From Isoptericola dokdonensis DS-3 (GTDB taxonomy: Bacteria > Actinomycetota > Actinomycetes > Actinomycetales > Cellulomonadaceae): a DNA stretch of 64,000 bases. Shown one piece after another: positions 8,801 to 17,681 of this stretch. Under the pieces are notes generated by a model. The model was not told the DNA's origin, made no database searches, and worked only from the letters and a program-made list of their open reading frames with translations. Location: NCBI RefSeq assembly GCF_001636295.1, contig NZ_CP014209.1:1054001-1118000 (forward strand), given 5' to 3'. The position numbers and the translations under genes are program-made. The first letter of the stretch is position 1. Each line of letters opens with the position of its first letter.

Positions 8801-10591
8801 CCGCACGCGCCGGCGGACCTCGTCGCCCGGACGGTGGCGGAGCGCTCCGCCGACGTCCCCGGCTGGCTGGCCGCCCTGGAGCGGGACCGCCGCGTGCTGC
8901 GCTTCCGGCGCGGCGGCGTCGAGCAGTGGGCGGTCGTCGACGACGCGGGGCGGCTGCGCGACGCCCTCGGCGTGGAGCTCCCCGCGGGCCTCCCCGACGA
9001 GGTGCTCGACGGTGTCGCGGACCCGCTCGGAGACCTGGTGCGTCGGCACGCCCGCACGCACGGTCCGTTCACCGCGACGGAGGTCGCGCACCGGTTCGGG
9101 CTCGGGCAGGCGGTGGTCGCCCGTGCGCTGGCGATCCTCGTCGACGCCGGGGTGCTGGTGCGTGGTGCGCTGCGTCCGGAGGTGCTGGGCGGTACCGGCG
9201 ACGAGTACTGCGACACCGGCGTGCTCCAGGTGCTGCGCCGCCGTTCGCTGGCGGCGCTGCGCTCCGAGGTGGAGCCGGTGGAGCCCGAGGCGCTGGGCCT
9301 GTTCCTGCCCCGGTGGCAGGAGGTCGGCACGGGTGCGCTGCGCGGGACGGACGGACTGCTGCGGGCCGTGGAGCAGCTCGCCGGGGCGGCGGTGCCGGCC
9401 TCCGCGCTGGAGACGCTGGTGCTCCCGGCCCGGGTGACCGGCTACTCCCCCGGGCTGCTGGACGAGCTGACGACGACCGGCGAGGTGCTGTGGGCCGGGC
9501 ACCGCCCCCCGGCCACGGCGGGAGCCGGGGACGGCTGGGTCAGCCTGCACCTCGCCGAGGACGCCCCCCTGACCTTGACGGCGCCCACGGAGCTCGACCA
9601 GGACGGGCCGCTCGACTCCGCGCTGCACCGCGCCGTGCTCGATCACCTGACAGGGTCGGGCGGGTACTTCCTGGGCCCGCTCGCCGAGGTGACGGGGCAC
9701 GGTGCGGACGAGGTGCTCGAGGTGCTGTGGGACCTGGTGTGGGCGGGGCTGGTCACGAACGACGGCGTCGGTGCCCTGCGCGAACGCCTCGGGAGCCGGG
9801 GGCGGGCGCACCGGGCCCCGGCACCGGGCGGCCGAGCGCGGCCGCTGCGGCGCTCCCGGTTCGCCGGCACCCGGCCGGTGGTGCCGCGCAGCGGGGGTGG
9901 ACGCTGGTCGGCGCTGCCCTCCCGTGAGCCCGACGCGACCGCGGCGGCGCACGCGCTGACCCAGGTGCTGCTCGACCGGCACGGGGTGCTGACCCGCGCG
10001 ATGGCGCCGTCGGAGGGCGTCACGAGCCGGTTCCGCGACGTGTACCGCGTGCTCGGCGCCCTGGAGGAGCGCGGCGCCGTCCGCCGCGGGTACTTCGTGG
10101 AGCGGCTCGGCGGGGCCCAGTTCGCGCTGCCCGGGGCCGTGGACCGGCTGCGTGCGGACGCGGCCGAACGGGACCGGGTCCGCACCGACCCGGACGCCGC
10201 GCACCGCACCCTGCTGCTCGCCGCGACGGATCCCGCGAACCCGTACGGCGCGGCGCTGCCGTGGCCGGCGCCGCCCGACGACCAGAGCGCCGCGCACCGC
10301 CCGGGGCGCAAGGCCGGCGCGGTCGTCGTGCTCGTCGACGGCGCGCTGGTGCTGTACCTGGAGCGGGGCGGGCGCACCGTGCTGACGTTCACCGCGGACG
10401 AGCCCCTCCTCGCGGCGGCGGCCGCGTGCCTCGTCGACCAGGCGCGCGGGGACCGGCTCGGCCGGGTGACGCTGCGCGCCCTCGACGGCGTCGCCGCGCT
10501 GGACGCGGTGCCCGGGCGAGGTCCGCTGGTGTCCGCGCTGCTGGACGCCGGGTTCGTGGTGACCCCGCAGGGTCTGCGGGTGGGTCGCTAG
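5897..10591 (+). CDS. lhr: Lhr-family ATP-dependent helicase
   Basis: A very large superfamily-2 helicase (about 1564 residues, close to the 1500-residue Lhr norm). The Q motif and Walker [11 protein letters not shown] lie near residues 30-54, then a DEIH box (VVVDEIHALAG, near 170) and motif III LSATVRP. The second RecA-like domain includes TSSLELGIDMGAVD and the arginine fingers in GLQRVGRAGHQ. A winged helix, a beta-barrel module and a long Lhr C-terminal domain follow. Lhr is a 3'-5' translocase implicated in DNA repair. The GTG at 5897 is preferred over 5882 because CAGGAT lies six bases upstream, the leaderless pattern seen elsewhere here. The glycosylase downstream supports a repair role. 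Confidence 0.9.
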   Translation: MATSTDPLAGFSAATREWFSGSFDAPTAAQAGAWAAVGAGDHALVVAPTGSGKTLAAFLWAVDRLLTAPPVEAARRCRVLYVSPLKALAADVQRNLRAPLTGIRQAAARRGEPAPEVTVGMRTGDTPASERRSFAARPPDVLVTTPESLFLVLTSAARSGLAGVETVVVDEIHALAGTKRGAHLAVSLERLDELLDRPAQRIGLSATVRPVETVAGFLGGGRTPQDGGRDVVVVAPPSTKRWDLSVAVPVPDLTDLGEPAASDDLTGPATAPARQASVWPHVTDRVVDLVAQRRSTLVFTNSRRSAERMTARINETWAERQGLGAADPGADQPATAPGQSGTASAVPDDAPVLARAHHGSMSRAERTRTESELKAGTLPAVVATSSLELGIDMGAVDLVVQVGAPPSVASGLQRVGRAGHQVGAVSRGVVLPTHRGDLVPAAVVAQRMLAGDIEPLHVVSNPLDVLAQQVVATLALEDRGADDLLALVRRSAPFRTLGDATWHGVLDMLAGRYPSEEFAELRPRIVWDRATGRLSARPGAQRLAVTSGGTIPDRGMYGVYLAGDDGGRGGKRVGELDEEMVYESRVGDTFTLGSSTWRIEDITPDRVLVTPAPGLPGRLPFWKGDAPGRPVPLGLAVGAFRREADAALAADPAAGTAYLREAGLDAWAADNLAAYLTEQREATGRVPDDRTLVVERFRDELGDWRVVLHSPYGARVHTPWALVVAARLRERLGADVAAMPSDDGIVLRLPGDSPWDVEQAVTEPQITAEELLVDPDEVDAAVRAELGASILFAARFREAAGRALLLPRRRPDRRAPLWQQRQRAAQLLQVASGHPEFPIMLEAARECLQDDFDVAALRTLMADLAAGRVRLVEVTTPQPSPFARSLLFGYTAQFLYDGDAPLAERRAAALTLDPDLLAELLGEQGAADLADLLDPDAVTRTERELQALATDRRARDAEALWDVLRRTGPHAPADLVARTVAERSADVPGWLAALERDRRVLRFRRGGVEQWAVVDDAGRLRDALGVELPAGLPDEVLDGVADPLGDLVRRHARTHGPFTATEVAHRFGLGQAVVARALAILVDAGVLVRGALRPEVLGGTGDEYCDTGVLQVLRRRSLAALRSEVEPVEPEALGLFLPRWQEVGTGALRGTDGLLRAVEQLAGAAVPASALETLVLPARVTGYSPGLLDELTTTGEVLWAGHRPPATAGAGDGWVSLHLAEDAPLTLTAPTELDQDGPLDSALHRAVLDHLTGSGGYFLGPLAEVTGHGADEVLEVLWDLVWAGLVTNDGVGALRERLGSRGRAHRAPAPGGRARPLRRSRFAGTRPVVPRSGGGRWSALPSREPDATAAAHALTQVLLDRHGVLTRAMAPSEGVTSRFRDVYRVLGALEERGAVRRGYFVERLGGAQFALPGAVDRLRADAAERDRVRTDPDAAHRTLLLAATDPANPYGAALPWPAPPDDQSAAHRPGRKAGAVVVLVDGALVLYLERGGRTVLTFTADEPLLAAAAACLVDQARGDRLGRVTLRALDGVAALDAVPGRGPLVSALLDAGFVVTPQGLRVGR

Positions 10592-10621
10592 GCTGGGTGG
10601 GGCCGGGGACGAGGAGGTGCC

Positions 10622-11446
10622 GTGCCGGAGGGTGACGTGCTGCGGCTGACGGCCGCGCGTCTGGAACGGGCGCTGGCCGGGCGGCCGCTGGCGCGTGCCG
10701 ACCTGCGCTGGCCGGGTGCGGCGACGACCACGCTGACCGGGCGCACCGTCGTGTCCTGCGTGGCGTACGGCAAGCACCTGCTCACGCGGTTCGACGACGG
10801 CCGCACGCTGCACACGCACCTGCGGATGGAGGGCGAGTGGCGGATCACGCCGGCCTCGGCCCCCGTCCCGCGCCACCATCTCGTGCGCGCGGTGCTCGGC
10901 ACCGACCGGTGGACCTGCGTCGGCTGGCGGCTCGGGATGCTCGACGTGCTGCGCACGCGCGACGAACCACGCCTGCTGGCGCGGCTCGGTCCGGACGTCC
11001 TCGCCGACGACTTCGAGCAGGACGGCCTGGCGCGGGGCCTCGCGCTGCTCGCCGAGCAGGGCGACAGGCCGGTGTGCGACGTGCTGCTCGACCAGTCGGT
11101 GGTGGCGGGCCTGGGCACGATCTGGACGGCCGAGACCCTGTTCGCGGTGCGCCGCTGGCCGTGGACCCCTGCGGGCGCGCTCGACCGCGGTACGGCGGAG
11201 CAGCTGCTGCGCACGGCCCGACGGCTGCTCGGCACGAGCGTGCGGATCGGGAGCGAGCGCGGGCTCGGGCAGGTGCCCCGCGCGGTGCACGGCAGGCTCG
11301 GAGCCCCGTGCGTGCGCTGCGGGACCCCGATCCAGGTGGGGCAGGCGAACGAGCCGCCCTACGAGCGGCCGGTGTTCTGGTGCCCGGCGTGCCAGGCCCC
11401 GCAGGGCGCCGACGGCCGGGCGGACCCGGTCAGCCGACCGGCGTGA
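10622..11446 (+). CDS. nei2: Nei-type (endonuclease VIII-like) DNA glycosylase
   Basis: A 274-residue Fpg/Nei family glycosylase/AP lyase. It starts PEGD, the Nei form of the N terminus (catalytic Pro2 and Glu3). It has the HLRMEG segment, the H2TH region near [13 protein letters not shown] and a C-terminal zinc finger (CVRC...CPAC). AGGAGG at 10612-10617 precedes the GTG. It lies 30 bases after lhr, the same pairing as lhr and nei2 in mycobacteria, so a joint repair role is likely. Its last 17 bases overlap the convergent clgR gene. Confidence 0.88.
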   Translation: MPEGDVLRLTAARLERALAGRPLARADLRWPGAATTTLTGRTVVSCVAYGKHLLTRFDDGRTLHTHLRMEGEWRITPASAPVPRHHLVRAVLGTDRWTCVGWRLGMLDVLRTRDEPRLLARLGPDVLADDFEQDGLARGLALLAEQGDRPVCDVLLDQSVVAGLGTIWTAETLFAVRRWPWTPAGALDRGTAEQLLRTARRLLGTSVRIGSERGLGQVPRAVHGRLGAPCVRCGTPIQVGQANEPPYERPVFWCPACQAPQGADGRADPVSRPA

Positions 11447-11759
11447 GGTCTCCGCGCGGCGAGCCGCCGCGGGCGTACATGCCCGCGAGGACGTCGGCCG
11501 GGATCGTGTCGGGGATCTGCAGACCCTCCGCGACCGCGATCCGGTCGCTCACCTCACGCAGCACCAGGGACAGCGGCACGTCGAGCGCCTCGCAGATGGA
11601 CGCGAGGAGCTCCGAGGAGGCTTCCTTCTGCCCGCGCTCGACCTCGGAGAGGTAGCCGAGCGAGACCCTCGCAGCCGACGACACCTCGCGCAGGGTGCGT
11701 CCCTGACGCTGCCGCGCGTCACGCAGCACGTCGCCGATCTCTCGTCGCAGGACGATCAT
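11430..11759 (-). CDS. clgR: ClgR-type helix-turn-helix regulator
   Basis: A 109-residue XRE-family activator. The HTH spans about residues 6-62, with [22 protein letters not shown] and the family-typical [19 protein letters not shown]. ClgR activates clp protease and other stress genes in actinobacteria and is itself a Clp substrate. The C terminus here ends DLTPVG, without an obvious Ala-Ala degron. GAAGGAAGGG lies upstream of the ATG. The position next to the pncC/pgsA pair matches the mycobacterial Rv2745c-Rv2746c neighbourhood. Confidence 0.85.
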   Translation of the reverse strand: MIVLRREIGDVLRDARQRQGRTLREVSSAARVSLGYLSEVERGQKEASSELLASICEALDVPLSLVLREVSDRIAVAEGLQIPDTIPADVLAGMYARGGSPRGDLTPVG

Positions 11760-11964
11760 CTCGCGCCCCCTTCCTTCGTCGACCGCCCCCGGGCCGGGGG
11801 TGGCACTACCGTACCGCGACCCGAGCGGGGTACGTCGAGCGGGGCGCGCATCGATACGGGTTCGAGGCCTGTTCGCGATCACACCCTGCGCAACGCACGA
11901 CGGGGGGTCCGTGTTCCCGGTGCTCCGCCCCACCCAGGACCCGCGCCCGGTCCGCACCGGTCCT

Positions 11965-12438
11965 TCACGAGGCGGCGTCGTCGACGACCTGCCGGGCGAG
12001 CTCCAGCACGGCGGCGACGGCGGCGGAGCGCACGGCCTGACGGTCGCCGGCGCAGGACAGCGTCCGCACCCTCGACCCGGTCGGGGCCACGACCGCCACG
12101 TGGACGGTCCCGGCAGGCACCCCGTCCTGCGGACCGGGACCGGCGACGCCGGTCGTGGCCAGGCCGACGTCCGCCCCGGTGCGCACCCGCACGCCGGCCG
12201 CCATCGCGAGGGCCACGTCGGGGTCCACCGCACCCCGGTCGGCGAGGAGCCCGGCGTCGACGTCCAGCAGGGTGGTCTTGAGGTCCGTGGCGTAGGCCAC
12301 GACGCCGGCCCGCAGGACGTCGGAGGCCCCGGGGACGTCGACGACGCGTGCCGTCACGAGGCCGCCGGTGAGCGACTCGGCGACCGCGAGCGTCCAGCCC
12401 CGGCCTCGCAGGGCGTCGACCAGCGCGCGCGACGTCAT
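11965..12438 (-). CDS. pncC: CinA C-terminal domain protein (nicotinamide-nucleotide amidase, PncC type)
   Basis: A 157-residue stand-alone CinA C-terminal domain, with the [22 protein letters not shown] and [21 protein letters not shown] motifs. Such domains deamidate NMN to nicotinate mononucleotide, recycling the pyridine by-product of NAD-dependent ligation. The N-terminal MocF-like domain of full CinA is absent. The ATG overlaps the pgsA stop by four bases, indicating translational coupling. The 205 bases between this gene and clgR hold no gene I can support. Confidence 0.88.
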   Translation of the reverse strand: MTSRALVDALRGRGWTLAVAESLTGGLVTARVVDVPGASDVLRAGVVAYATDLKTTLLDVDAGLLADRGAVDPDVALAMAAGVRVRTGADVGLATTGVAGPGPQDGVPAGTVHVAVVAPTGSRVRTLSCAGDRQAVRSAAVAAVLELARQVVDDAAS

Positions 12439-13016
12439 GCGCCGGTGGCGCGGCGACGCAGCCGGACCGCCTGCACGACGTAGTCGACCCCGGTGACGAG
12501 GGTGACGACGATCGCCGCGACCATGACGACCCAGGCCATGACGGTCACTGCCCCGGGCAGCTGGTCGAGCGGCAGCAGGAAGATGCTGATGGCGGCGATC
12601 TGCAGGACGGTCTTGATCTTGCCGCCCCGCGAGGCCGGCATGACGGTGTAGCGCAGCATCGCCATCCGCATCACGGTGATGCCCAGCTCGCGCACGAGGA
12701 TCACGGCGGGCACCCACCACGGCAGCTCCCCGAGCGGCCACCACAGCAGCACGAGCGCGGTCCCGGTCAGCGCCTTGTCGGCGATGGGGTCGAGGAGCTT
12801 GCCGAGGTCGGTGACGAGGCCGCGCGAACGGGCCAGGTGGCCGTCGACCCGGTCGCTCAGGGCGGCGAGCAGGAAGATCCCCGTGGCGACCAGCCGCCAG
12901 AGCAGGGAGTCGCCGTCGTCGATGAGGAGCACCGCGGCGAACACCGGGACGAGCGCGATGCGCGCCATCGTCACGTAGTTCGCGATGTTCCACGGCGAGG
13001 GGGCGGCATCGGTCAT
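12435..13016 (-). CDS. pgsA: CDP-diacylglycerol--glycerol-3-phosphate 3-phosphatidyltransferase
   Basis: A 193-residue membrane enzyme that makes phosphatidylglycerol phosphate (or a related CDP-alcohol transfer product). The CDP-alcohol phosphatidyltransferase signature DG-x2-AR-x8-G-x3-D-x3-D is intact in DRVDGHLARSRGLVTDLGKLLDPIADK, about residues 54-81. Several hydrophobic segments follow. The start fits a leaderless transcript: TAGGCT on the minus strand at 13028-13023, six bases, then the ATG. It is coupled to the CinA-domain gene downstream. Confidence 0.9.
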   Translation of the reverse strand: MTDAAPSPWNIANYVTMARIALVPVFAAVLLIDDGDSLLWRLVATGIFLLAALSDRVDGHLARSRGLVTDLGKLLDPIADKALTGTALVLLWWPLGELPWWVPAVILVRELGITVMRMAMLRYTVMPASRGGKIKTVLQIAAISIFLLPLDQLPGAVTVMAWVVMVAAIVVTLVTGVDYVVQAVRLRRRATGA

Positions 13017-13022
13017 CCGGCC

Positions 13023-13079
13023 AGCCTACTGTGCGGTCCGCGACGACGACGCAGTCGCCGCCGACGGTACGCTCGGGCC
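13023..13079. promoter_or_regulatory. Divergent pair of leaderless promoters (pgsA and capA-like gene)
   Basis: The 63-base gap between two divergent genes carries TAGGCT-N6-ATG toward pgsA (minus, -10 at 13028-13023) and TACGCT-N6-GTG toward the CapA-like gene (plus, -10 at 13068-13073). Neither has a recognisable Shine-Dalgarno sequence or a good -35. Confidence 0.55.
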
Positions 13080-14366
13080 GTGAGCGCCCCCCGACGACGG
13101 CCGACGCACGCCAGACCCAGACGCAGCACGCGCCGCGGGACGGTCGCCGTGTGCGTGGCGTCCGCGGCGTTCTTCGGCACGCTCGCCGCGTGCCAGCTCG
13201 CCGCCGGGGACCCGGCGCCCGCCGGGACGGTCACCGCCGCGGCCGGGATCACGGCGGCCAAGGTCGCCCCGCCCGACCCGGCCCCGCCGGCCGCGTTCAC
13301 GGTGCTGGCGGCGGGCGACCTCCTCCCCCACGGCCCGGTCGTGGCGTCGGCCGACGGCGGCGAGGACTTCGCCGCCCTGCTGGACGGCCTCGACCGCTGG
13401 GTGTCCGGCGCGGACCTCGCCCTGTGCCACATGGAGGTACCGGTGGCCCCGCCGGGCACCGCCCCGAGCGGCTACCCGATGTTCGCGGCTCCCGTCGAGC
13501 TCGTCCCGGCCCTCGCCGAGCAGGGCTGGGACGGCTGCTCCACGGCGTCCAACCACTCCGTCGACCGCGGCTACGACGGGGTCGTCGCGACGCTGGACGC
13601 GTTCGACGACGCCGGGATGGGGCACGTGGGCACCGCCCGGTCGAAGGCGGAGAAGCGGGCTCCGCAGCTCTTCGAGCTCGAGCGCGCCGGCCGCACGATC
13701 ACCGTGGCGCAGCTCTCGGCGACCTACGGGCTCAACGGCCTGCCGATGCCGTCCCAGGCTCCCTGGGCGGTGACGCTCATCGACGCGGACCGGCTCGTCG
13801 CCCAGGCCGAGAGGGCGCGCCGCGACGGCGCCGACCTCGTCCTGGTCAGCCTCCACGCGGGCGTGGAGTACACCGAGGACCTCACCGACCAGCAGGTCGA
13901 CGTCGTGGCCGCCCTCGCAGGGTCCGGCGCGGTCGACCTCGTCATCGGGCACCACGCGCACGTCCCGCAGCGCATCGAGCAGGTCGACGGCGGGCCGCAG
14001 GGCGACGGCATGTGGGTCGCCTACGGGCTCGGCAACCTGCTGTCGAACCAGAGCGCGGACTGCTGCGACGCCCGGACCAGCAACGGGGTGCTCCTCGTGG
14101 CCGACGTCACCCAGGACCGTCCGGGGCGTCCCGCCCGGGTGACGGACGTGACCTGGACGGGCACCACCGTCGACATCGGCGCCGGTCATCGCGTGCACAC
14201 CCTGCCCGACGTGCTCGACGGTGCGTCCGGCACGGGCCTGTCCGCCGAGGAGCTGGACGCCCGCCAGGACCGCGTCGTCGCCGCCGTCGGGGACGCGGCC
14301 GAGGAGCGGACGACGGCCCCGGAGCCGAGCGGGCCCGAGCCCGAGGTGGTCGAGCGCACGGACTGA
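13080..14366 (+). CDS. CapA-family (poly-gamma-glutamate/capsule synthesis type) metallophosphatase-fold protein
   Basis: A 428-residue protein with an Arg-rich N terminus, a hydrophobic segment (AVCVASAAFFGTLAACQLAAG) that should act as a signal or anchor, and a CapA/PgsA-like domain. The fold motifs are visible: AAGDLLPHG near residue 80, SNHSVDRGYDGV near 160, LVSLHAGVEYTED near 260 and DLVIGHHAHVPQ near 285. These resemble calcineurin-like phosphoesterases. Capsule or polyglutamate synthesis is only the family name; the true substrate is unknown. The acidic Pro/Glu-rich tail is probably disordered. Confidence 0.8.
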   Translation: MSAPRRRPTHARPRRSTRRGTVAVCVASAAFFGTLAACQLAAGDPAPAGTVTAAAGITAAKVAPPDPAPPAAFTVLAAGDLLPHGPVVASADGGEDFAALLDGLDRWVSGADLALCHMEVPVAPPGTAPSGYPMFAAPVELVPALAEQGWDGCSTASNHSVDRGYDGVVATLDAFDDAGMGHVGTARSKAEKRAPQLFELERAGRTITVAQLSATYGLNGLPMPSQAPWAVTLIDADRLVAQAERARRDGADLVLVSLHAGVEYTEDLTDQQVDVVAALAGSGAVDLVIGHHAHVPQRIEQVDGGPQGDGMWVAYGLGNLLSNQSADCCDARTSNGVLLVADVTQDRPGRPARVTDVTWTGTTVDIGAGHRVHTLPDVLDGASGTGLSAEELDARQDRVVAAVGDAAEERTTAPEPSGPEPEVVERTD

Positions 14367-14395
14367 GCCGGCACCGGCGGCCGCGCCACCCCGGA

Positions 14396-14413
14396 GGCGC
14401 CCCCGGGGGCGCC
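14396..14413. terminator. Possible bidirectional terminator between the CapA-like gene and ftsK
   Basis: GGCGCCCCC followed by GGGGGCGCC is a perfect palindrome in the 54-base gap between two convergent genes. A short stem with a few unpaired central bases could form on either strand. The support is structural only. Confidence 0.4.
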
Positions 14414-14420
14414 CCCAGGG

Positions 14421-17186
14421 TCAGCGCACCGGGTTCTCGGCGTCGGTGTCCGCGCCGTCGTGGTAGTCCGTCGCGACGGGCGGCCGCCCGGTGTCGGTGC
14501 CGTCGGCGTACCGGTCGCCGTCGCCGTCGTCGGACTCCTGGTCGTAGGCCTCGGGCGTCTCGCCGCGGATGATCGCGAGCGCGCCCGGCAGGTCGTCCGG
14601 CTGGACGAGCACCTCCCGGGCCTTCGAGCCCTCCGACGGCCCGACGATCTCGCGGGACTCCAGCAGGTCCATCAGACGTCCCGCCTTGGCGAACCCGACG
14701 CGCAGCTTGCGCTGCAGCATCGACGTCGACCCGAACTGCGTGGACACGACGAGCTCGGCCGCCTGGAGCAGCAGGTCGAGGTCGTCGCCGATGTCCTCGT
14801 CGATCTGCTTCTTCGCGGCGGCGGGCGCGGTGACGTCCTTGCGGTAGGTCGGCTTGAGCTGGCCCTTGACGTGCTCGACGACGGTGTGGACCTCGGACTC
14901 CGTCACCCAGGCGCCCTGGACGCGCATCGGCTTGGCGGCACCCATCGGCAGGAACAGGGCGTCGCCCTGGCCGATGAGCTTCTCGGCGCCGGGCTGGTCG
15001 AGGACGACGCGCGAGTCCGCGAGCGACGACGTCGCGAACGCGAGGCGCGACGGCACGTTGGCCTTGATGAGACCGGTGACGACGTCGACCGAGGGTCGCT
15101 GCGTGGCGAGGACCAGGTGGATCCCGGCGGCGCGGGCGAGCTGGGTGATGCGCTGGATGGAGGCCTCGACGTCGCGCGGGGCGACCATCATGAGGTCGGC
15201 GAGCTCGTCGATGACGACCAGCAGGTACGGGTACGGGGCGACCTTGCGCTCGGAGCCGGGGGGCGGCGTGACCTTCCCCGAGCGCACCGCCGCGTTGAAG
15301 TCGTCGATGTGCTTGAAGCCGAAGGCGGAGAGGTCGTCGTAGCGAGCGTCCATCTCCCGCACGACCCACTCGAGGGCCTCGGCGGCCTTCTTCGGGTTGG
15401 TGATGATCGGCGTGATGAGGTGCGGGATGCCCTCGTAGATCGTCAGCTCGACCCGCTTGGGGTCGACGAGGATGAGCCGGACGTCCTCGGGCGTGGACCG
15501 CATGAGGATCGACGTGATCATCGAGTTGATGAAGCTCGACTTGCCCGCGCCGGTGGCGCCGGCGACGAGGATGTGCGGCATCTTGGCGAGGTTGGCCACG
15601 ACGTAGCCGCCCTCGACGTCCTTGCCGACGCCCATGACCATGGGGTGCTCGGTGCGCCGGGCCGCGGACGAGCGCAGGACGTCGCCCAGCACGACGGTCT
15701 CGCGGTCGGAGTTGGGGATCTCGATGCCGATCGCGGACTTGCCGGGGATGGGCGACAGGATGCGCACGTCGGCGCTGGCGACGGCGTAGGCGATGTTGTT
15801 GGACAGCGAGGTGATGCGCTCGACCTTGACCTTCGGGCCGACCTCGACCTCGTAGCGCGTGACCGTGGGGCCGCGGGTGAAGCCGGTGACCTTGGCGTCG
15901 ACCCCGAACTGCTCGAAGACCTCCTCGAGGGACTCCACCACGCGGTCGTTGACCGCGGACCGCGTCTTGTGCGGTGCGCCGGCGACGAGGGCACCCTCGT
16001 CGGGGAGCACGTACACCGTGTCGCCGGACAGCATGGGCTGCTCGGCGCGCCCCCGCGGGGCCGGGCTGGGCTCGGGTGCGACGACGGCGCGGGGCGGGGC
16101 GGGCACGTCGGCCTCGGCCGCGGCGGGGACGCGCTGGGTCGCGGCGGCGCGGTCGACCTTGCGCTGCGACCCCGTCGCGGGCGACCCCGTCCGCTCGAGG
16201 GTGGCGGCCTTCTCGAACGCCTCGTCGCCGACGTAGGCGTCCAGCTCGGCGGCCTCGCGCGCCTCCCGGGCCGCCTTGCTCTCCCGCGGGGCGCGCTTCT
16301 TGCGGCGCCGCTTCGGAGCCTCGTCGCCGTCGTGGGCGGAGACGCCGTCGGCGAGCTCGAGCGTGTCGTCGCCCTCGTCCGGGTGGTGGTTGCCGGTCAG
16401 CCGGTCGTAGAGCCCGCGCAGCCGCTCGGGGATGCGGTGCACCGGGGTGGCGGTGACCACGAGGAGGCCGAAGACGCCGAGCAGCAGGAACAGCGGGACG
16501 GCGACCCACTGCGTGACGCCGATGACGACGGGGGTGGCGGCGAGGTAGCCGATGATGCCGCCGGCGTCCTGGACGGCGGCGAACCCGTCGCGCGGCGACG
16601 GGGTGTCCTCGGCGATGGCCACCAGCGAGCAGACGGAGATCACCAGGAGGCTCACGCCGATCGCGACCCGCGAGTTGGCGCCCCCGCGTTCCGGGTGCCG
16701 CATGATGCGCACGCCGATCCAGATCAGCAGCACGGGCAGGGCGACGCCCGCGATCCCGAAGGTCCCGGCGACGACAGCGTGGACGGCGGTGCCGAACACG
16801 CCGGGGATGCCCCACCACTCGCGCGCCGCGACGACGAGCGCGAGGGCGATGAGGAAGAAGGCGACGCCGTCTCGGCGGTGCTCGGGTTCCAGGTCTCTCG
16901 CTCCCTTGGTGATCGTGCGGGTGGCGGCCCCGAGCCCGTGCGCGACGCCCAGGTAGGCGCCCCGCACGACCCGGACGGGCCATGCCGGTCGGCGCGCCTG
17001 CCCGCGGGCGGGCGTCCGCCCCTTGGCCGACGTGCGACGCCCGCCGGACGACGCCGACGACCGCTTGGCCGGGGCGCGCCGGGCCGGCGCTGCCACCCCG
17101 GGGGTGCGCGCCGTCGTGGTCCGGGCCGACGTTCCGGTCCGGCTCGTGGTGCCGGGCGTCCGCCGGGCGGGGCTGCGCGTCGCCAT
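14421..17186 (-). CDS. ftsK: FtsK/SpoIIIE DNA translocase
   Basis: A 921-residue septal DNA pump for chromosome segregation. The basic N-terminal tail (residues 1-75) is followed by about four transmembrane helices (roughly 110-265), then a charged linker and the motor domain. Walker A VAGATGAGKSSF is intact, as are ILVDPKRVELTIYEGIPHL and VIDELADLMM (Walker B). The C-terminal winged-helix gamma domain (STSMLQRKLRVGFAKAGRLMDLLE) recognises orienting sequences. A -10-like TACCGT lies nine bases before the ATG. The gene keeps its actinobacterial place between pgsA and rnj. Confidence 0.95.
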   Translation of the reverse strand: MATRSPARRTPGTTSRTGTSARTTTARTPGVAAPARRAPAKRSSASSGGRRTSAKGRTPARGQARRPAWPVRVVRGAYLGVAHGLGAATRTITKGARDLEPEHRRDGVAFFLIALALVVAAREWWGIPGVFGTAVHAVVAGTFGIAGVALPVLLIWIGVRIMRHPERGGANSRVAIGVSLLVISVCSLVAIAEDTPSPRDGFAAVQDAGGIIGYLAATPVVIGVTQWVAVPLFLLLGVFGLLVVTATPVHRIPERLRGLYDRLTGNHHPDEGDDTLELADGVSAHDGDEAPKRRRKKRAPRESKAAREAREAAELDAYVGDEAFEKAATLERTGSPATGSQRKVDRAAATQRVPAAAEADVPAPPRAVVAPEPSPAPRGRAEQPMLSGDTVYVLPDEGALVAGAPHKTRSAVNDRVVESLEEVFEQFGVDAKVTGFTRGPTVTRYEVEVGPKVKVERITSLSNNIAYAVASADVRILSPIPGKSAIGIEIPNSDRETVVLGDVLRSSAARRTEHPMVMGVGKDVEGGYVVANLAKMPHILVAGATGAGKSSFINSMITSILMRSTPEDVRLILVDPKRVELTIYEGIPHLITPIITNPKKAAEALEWVVREMDARYDDLSAFGFKHIDDFNAAVRSGKVTPPPGSERKVAPYPYLLVVIDELADLMMVAPRDVEASIQRITQLARAAGIHLVLATQRPSVDVVTGLIKANVPSRLAFATSSLADSRVVLDQPGAEKLIGQGDALFLPMGAAKPMRVQGAWVTESEVHTVVEHVKGQLKPTYRKDVTAPAAAKKQIDEDIGDDLDLLLQAAELVVSTQFGSTSMLQRKLRVGFAKAGRLMDLLESREIVGPSEGSKAREVLVQPDDLPGALAIIRGETPEAYDQESDDGDGDRYADGTDTGRPPVATDYHDGADTDAENPVR

Positions 17187-17258
17187 GATGTTCTCACGGT
17201 ACCCGCGCGCCCCTCGCCGCGACGGCAGGTCACGGGCGCGTGTCCGTGGTGGCGCACC

Positions 17259-17669
17259 TCACGCCGTGAGCAGACCGACCCCGAGCGCGACGAGCCCGGC
17301 GGCGAGCACGACGGCTCCCACGGGGAGCAGGACGACCGCCCGGTTGGGTCGTTCGCGCCCCGCACCGAGGGCGGACAGGAAGAACCCGGCGGGCAGGACG
17401 ACCGCCGAGACGAGCACCCCGGTGGCGGCGAGCCACCACCAGAACCCGGTCAGCGCGGTCGCCCCGGCGAGCAGCAGGCACACGAGCCCGAGGATCACCA
17501 GCACGCCGGCGTGCGCGTGCCCGGCGCGGTAGAAGGACGTCTGGAACGCGGTGGCGGGCGCCCGGCCGGTGACGACGGCGACGAGGAAGGCCCCGCCGGA
17601 CTCGATGGCGACGACGGACAGGACGACGATCCCCGCGGTGACGCGGGCGGCGTCGGACAGCTCGATCAC
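17259..17669 (-). CDS. Four-helix membrane protein divergent from a TetR regulator
   Basis: A 136-residue hydrophobic protein with four predicted transmembrane helices (about residues 12-34, 50-70, 75-98 and 110-134) and a conserved-looking RAGHAHAGVLVILGLV segment between the first two. I do not recognise the family. GGAGG at 17675-17679 precedes the GTG start. It diverges from a tetR gene across a 76-base gap holding a long inverted repeat, so the neighbouring repressor probably controls it. A small transporter or membrane-stress protein is possible but unproven. Confidence 0.7.
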   Translation of the reverse strand: MIELSDAARVTAGIVVLSVVAIESGGAFLVAVVTGRAPATAFQTSFYRAGHAHAGVLVILGLVCLLLAGATALTGFWWWLAATGVLVSAVVLPAGFFLSALGAGRERPNRAVVLLPVGAVVLAAGLVALGVGLLTA

Positions 17670-17681
17670 GATGACCTCCGA

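Noticed and set aside
4063..9927. Very long plus-strand open frames running antisense to recX/recA and through lhr in another phase
   Set aside because: GC-rich DNA keeps shadow frames open; the translation is Arg/Gly/Ala-biased with no motifs, while recX, recA and lhr are unambiguous.
11760..11964. Small gene or ClgR autoregulatory site upstream of clgR
   Set aside because: No convincing CDS, and no clean CGC-N5-GCG type ClgR palindrome was found in the gap.
17251..17258. Mobile-element remnant near the accessory pairs
   Set aside because: No transposase, integrase, target-site duplication or terminal inverted repeat was found here or around the GH3 and peroxidase insertions.
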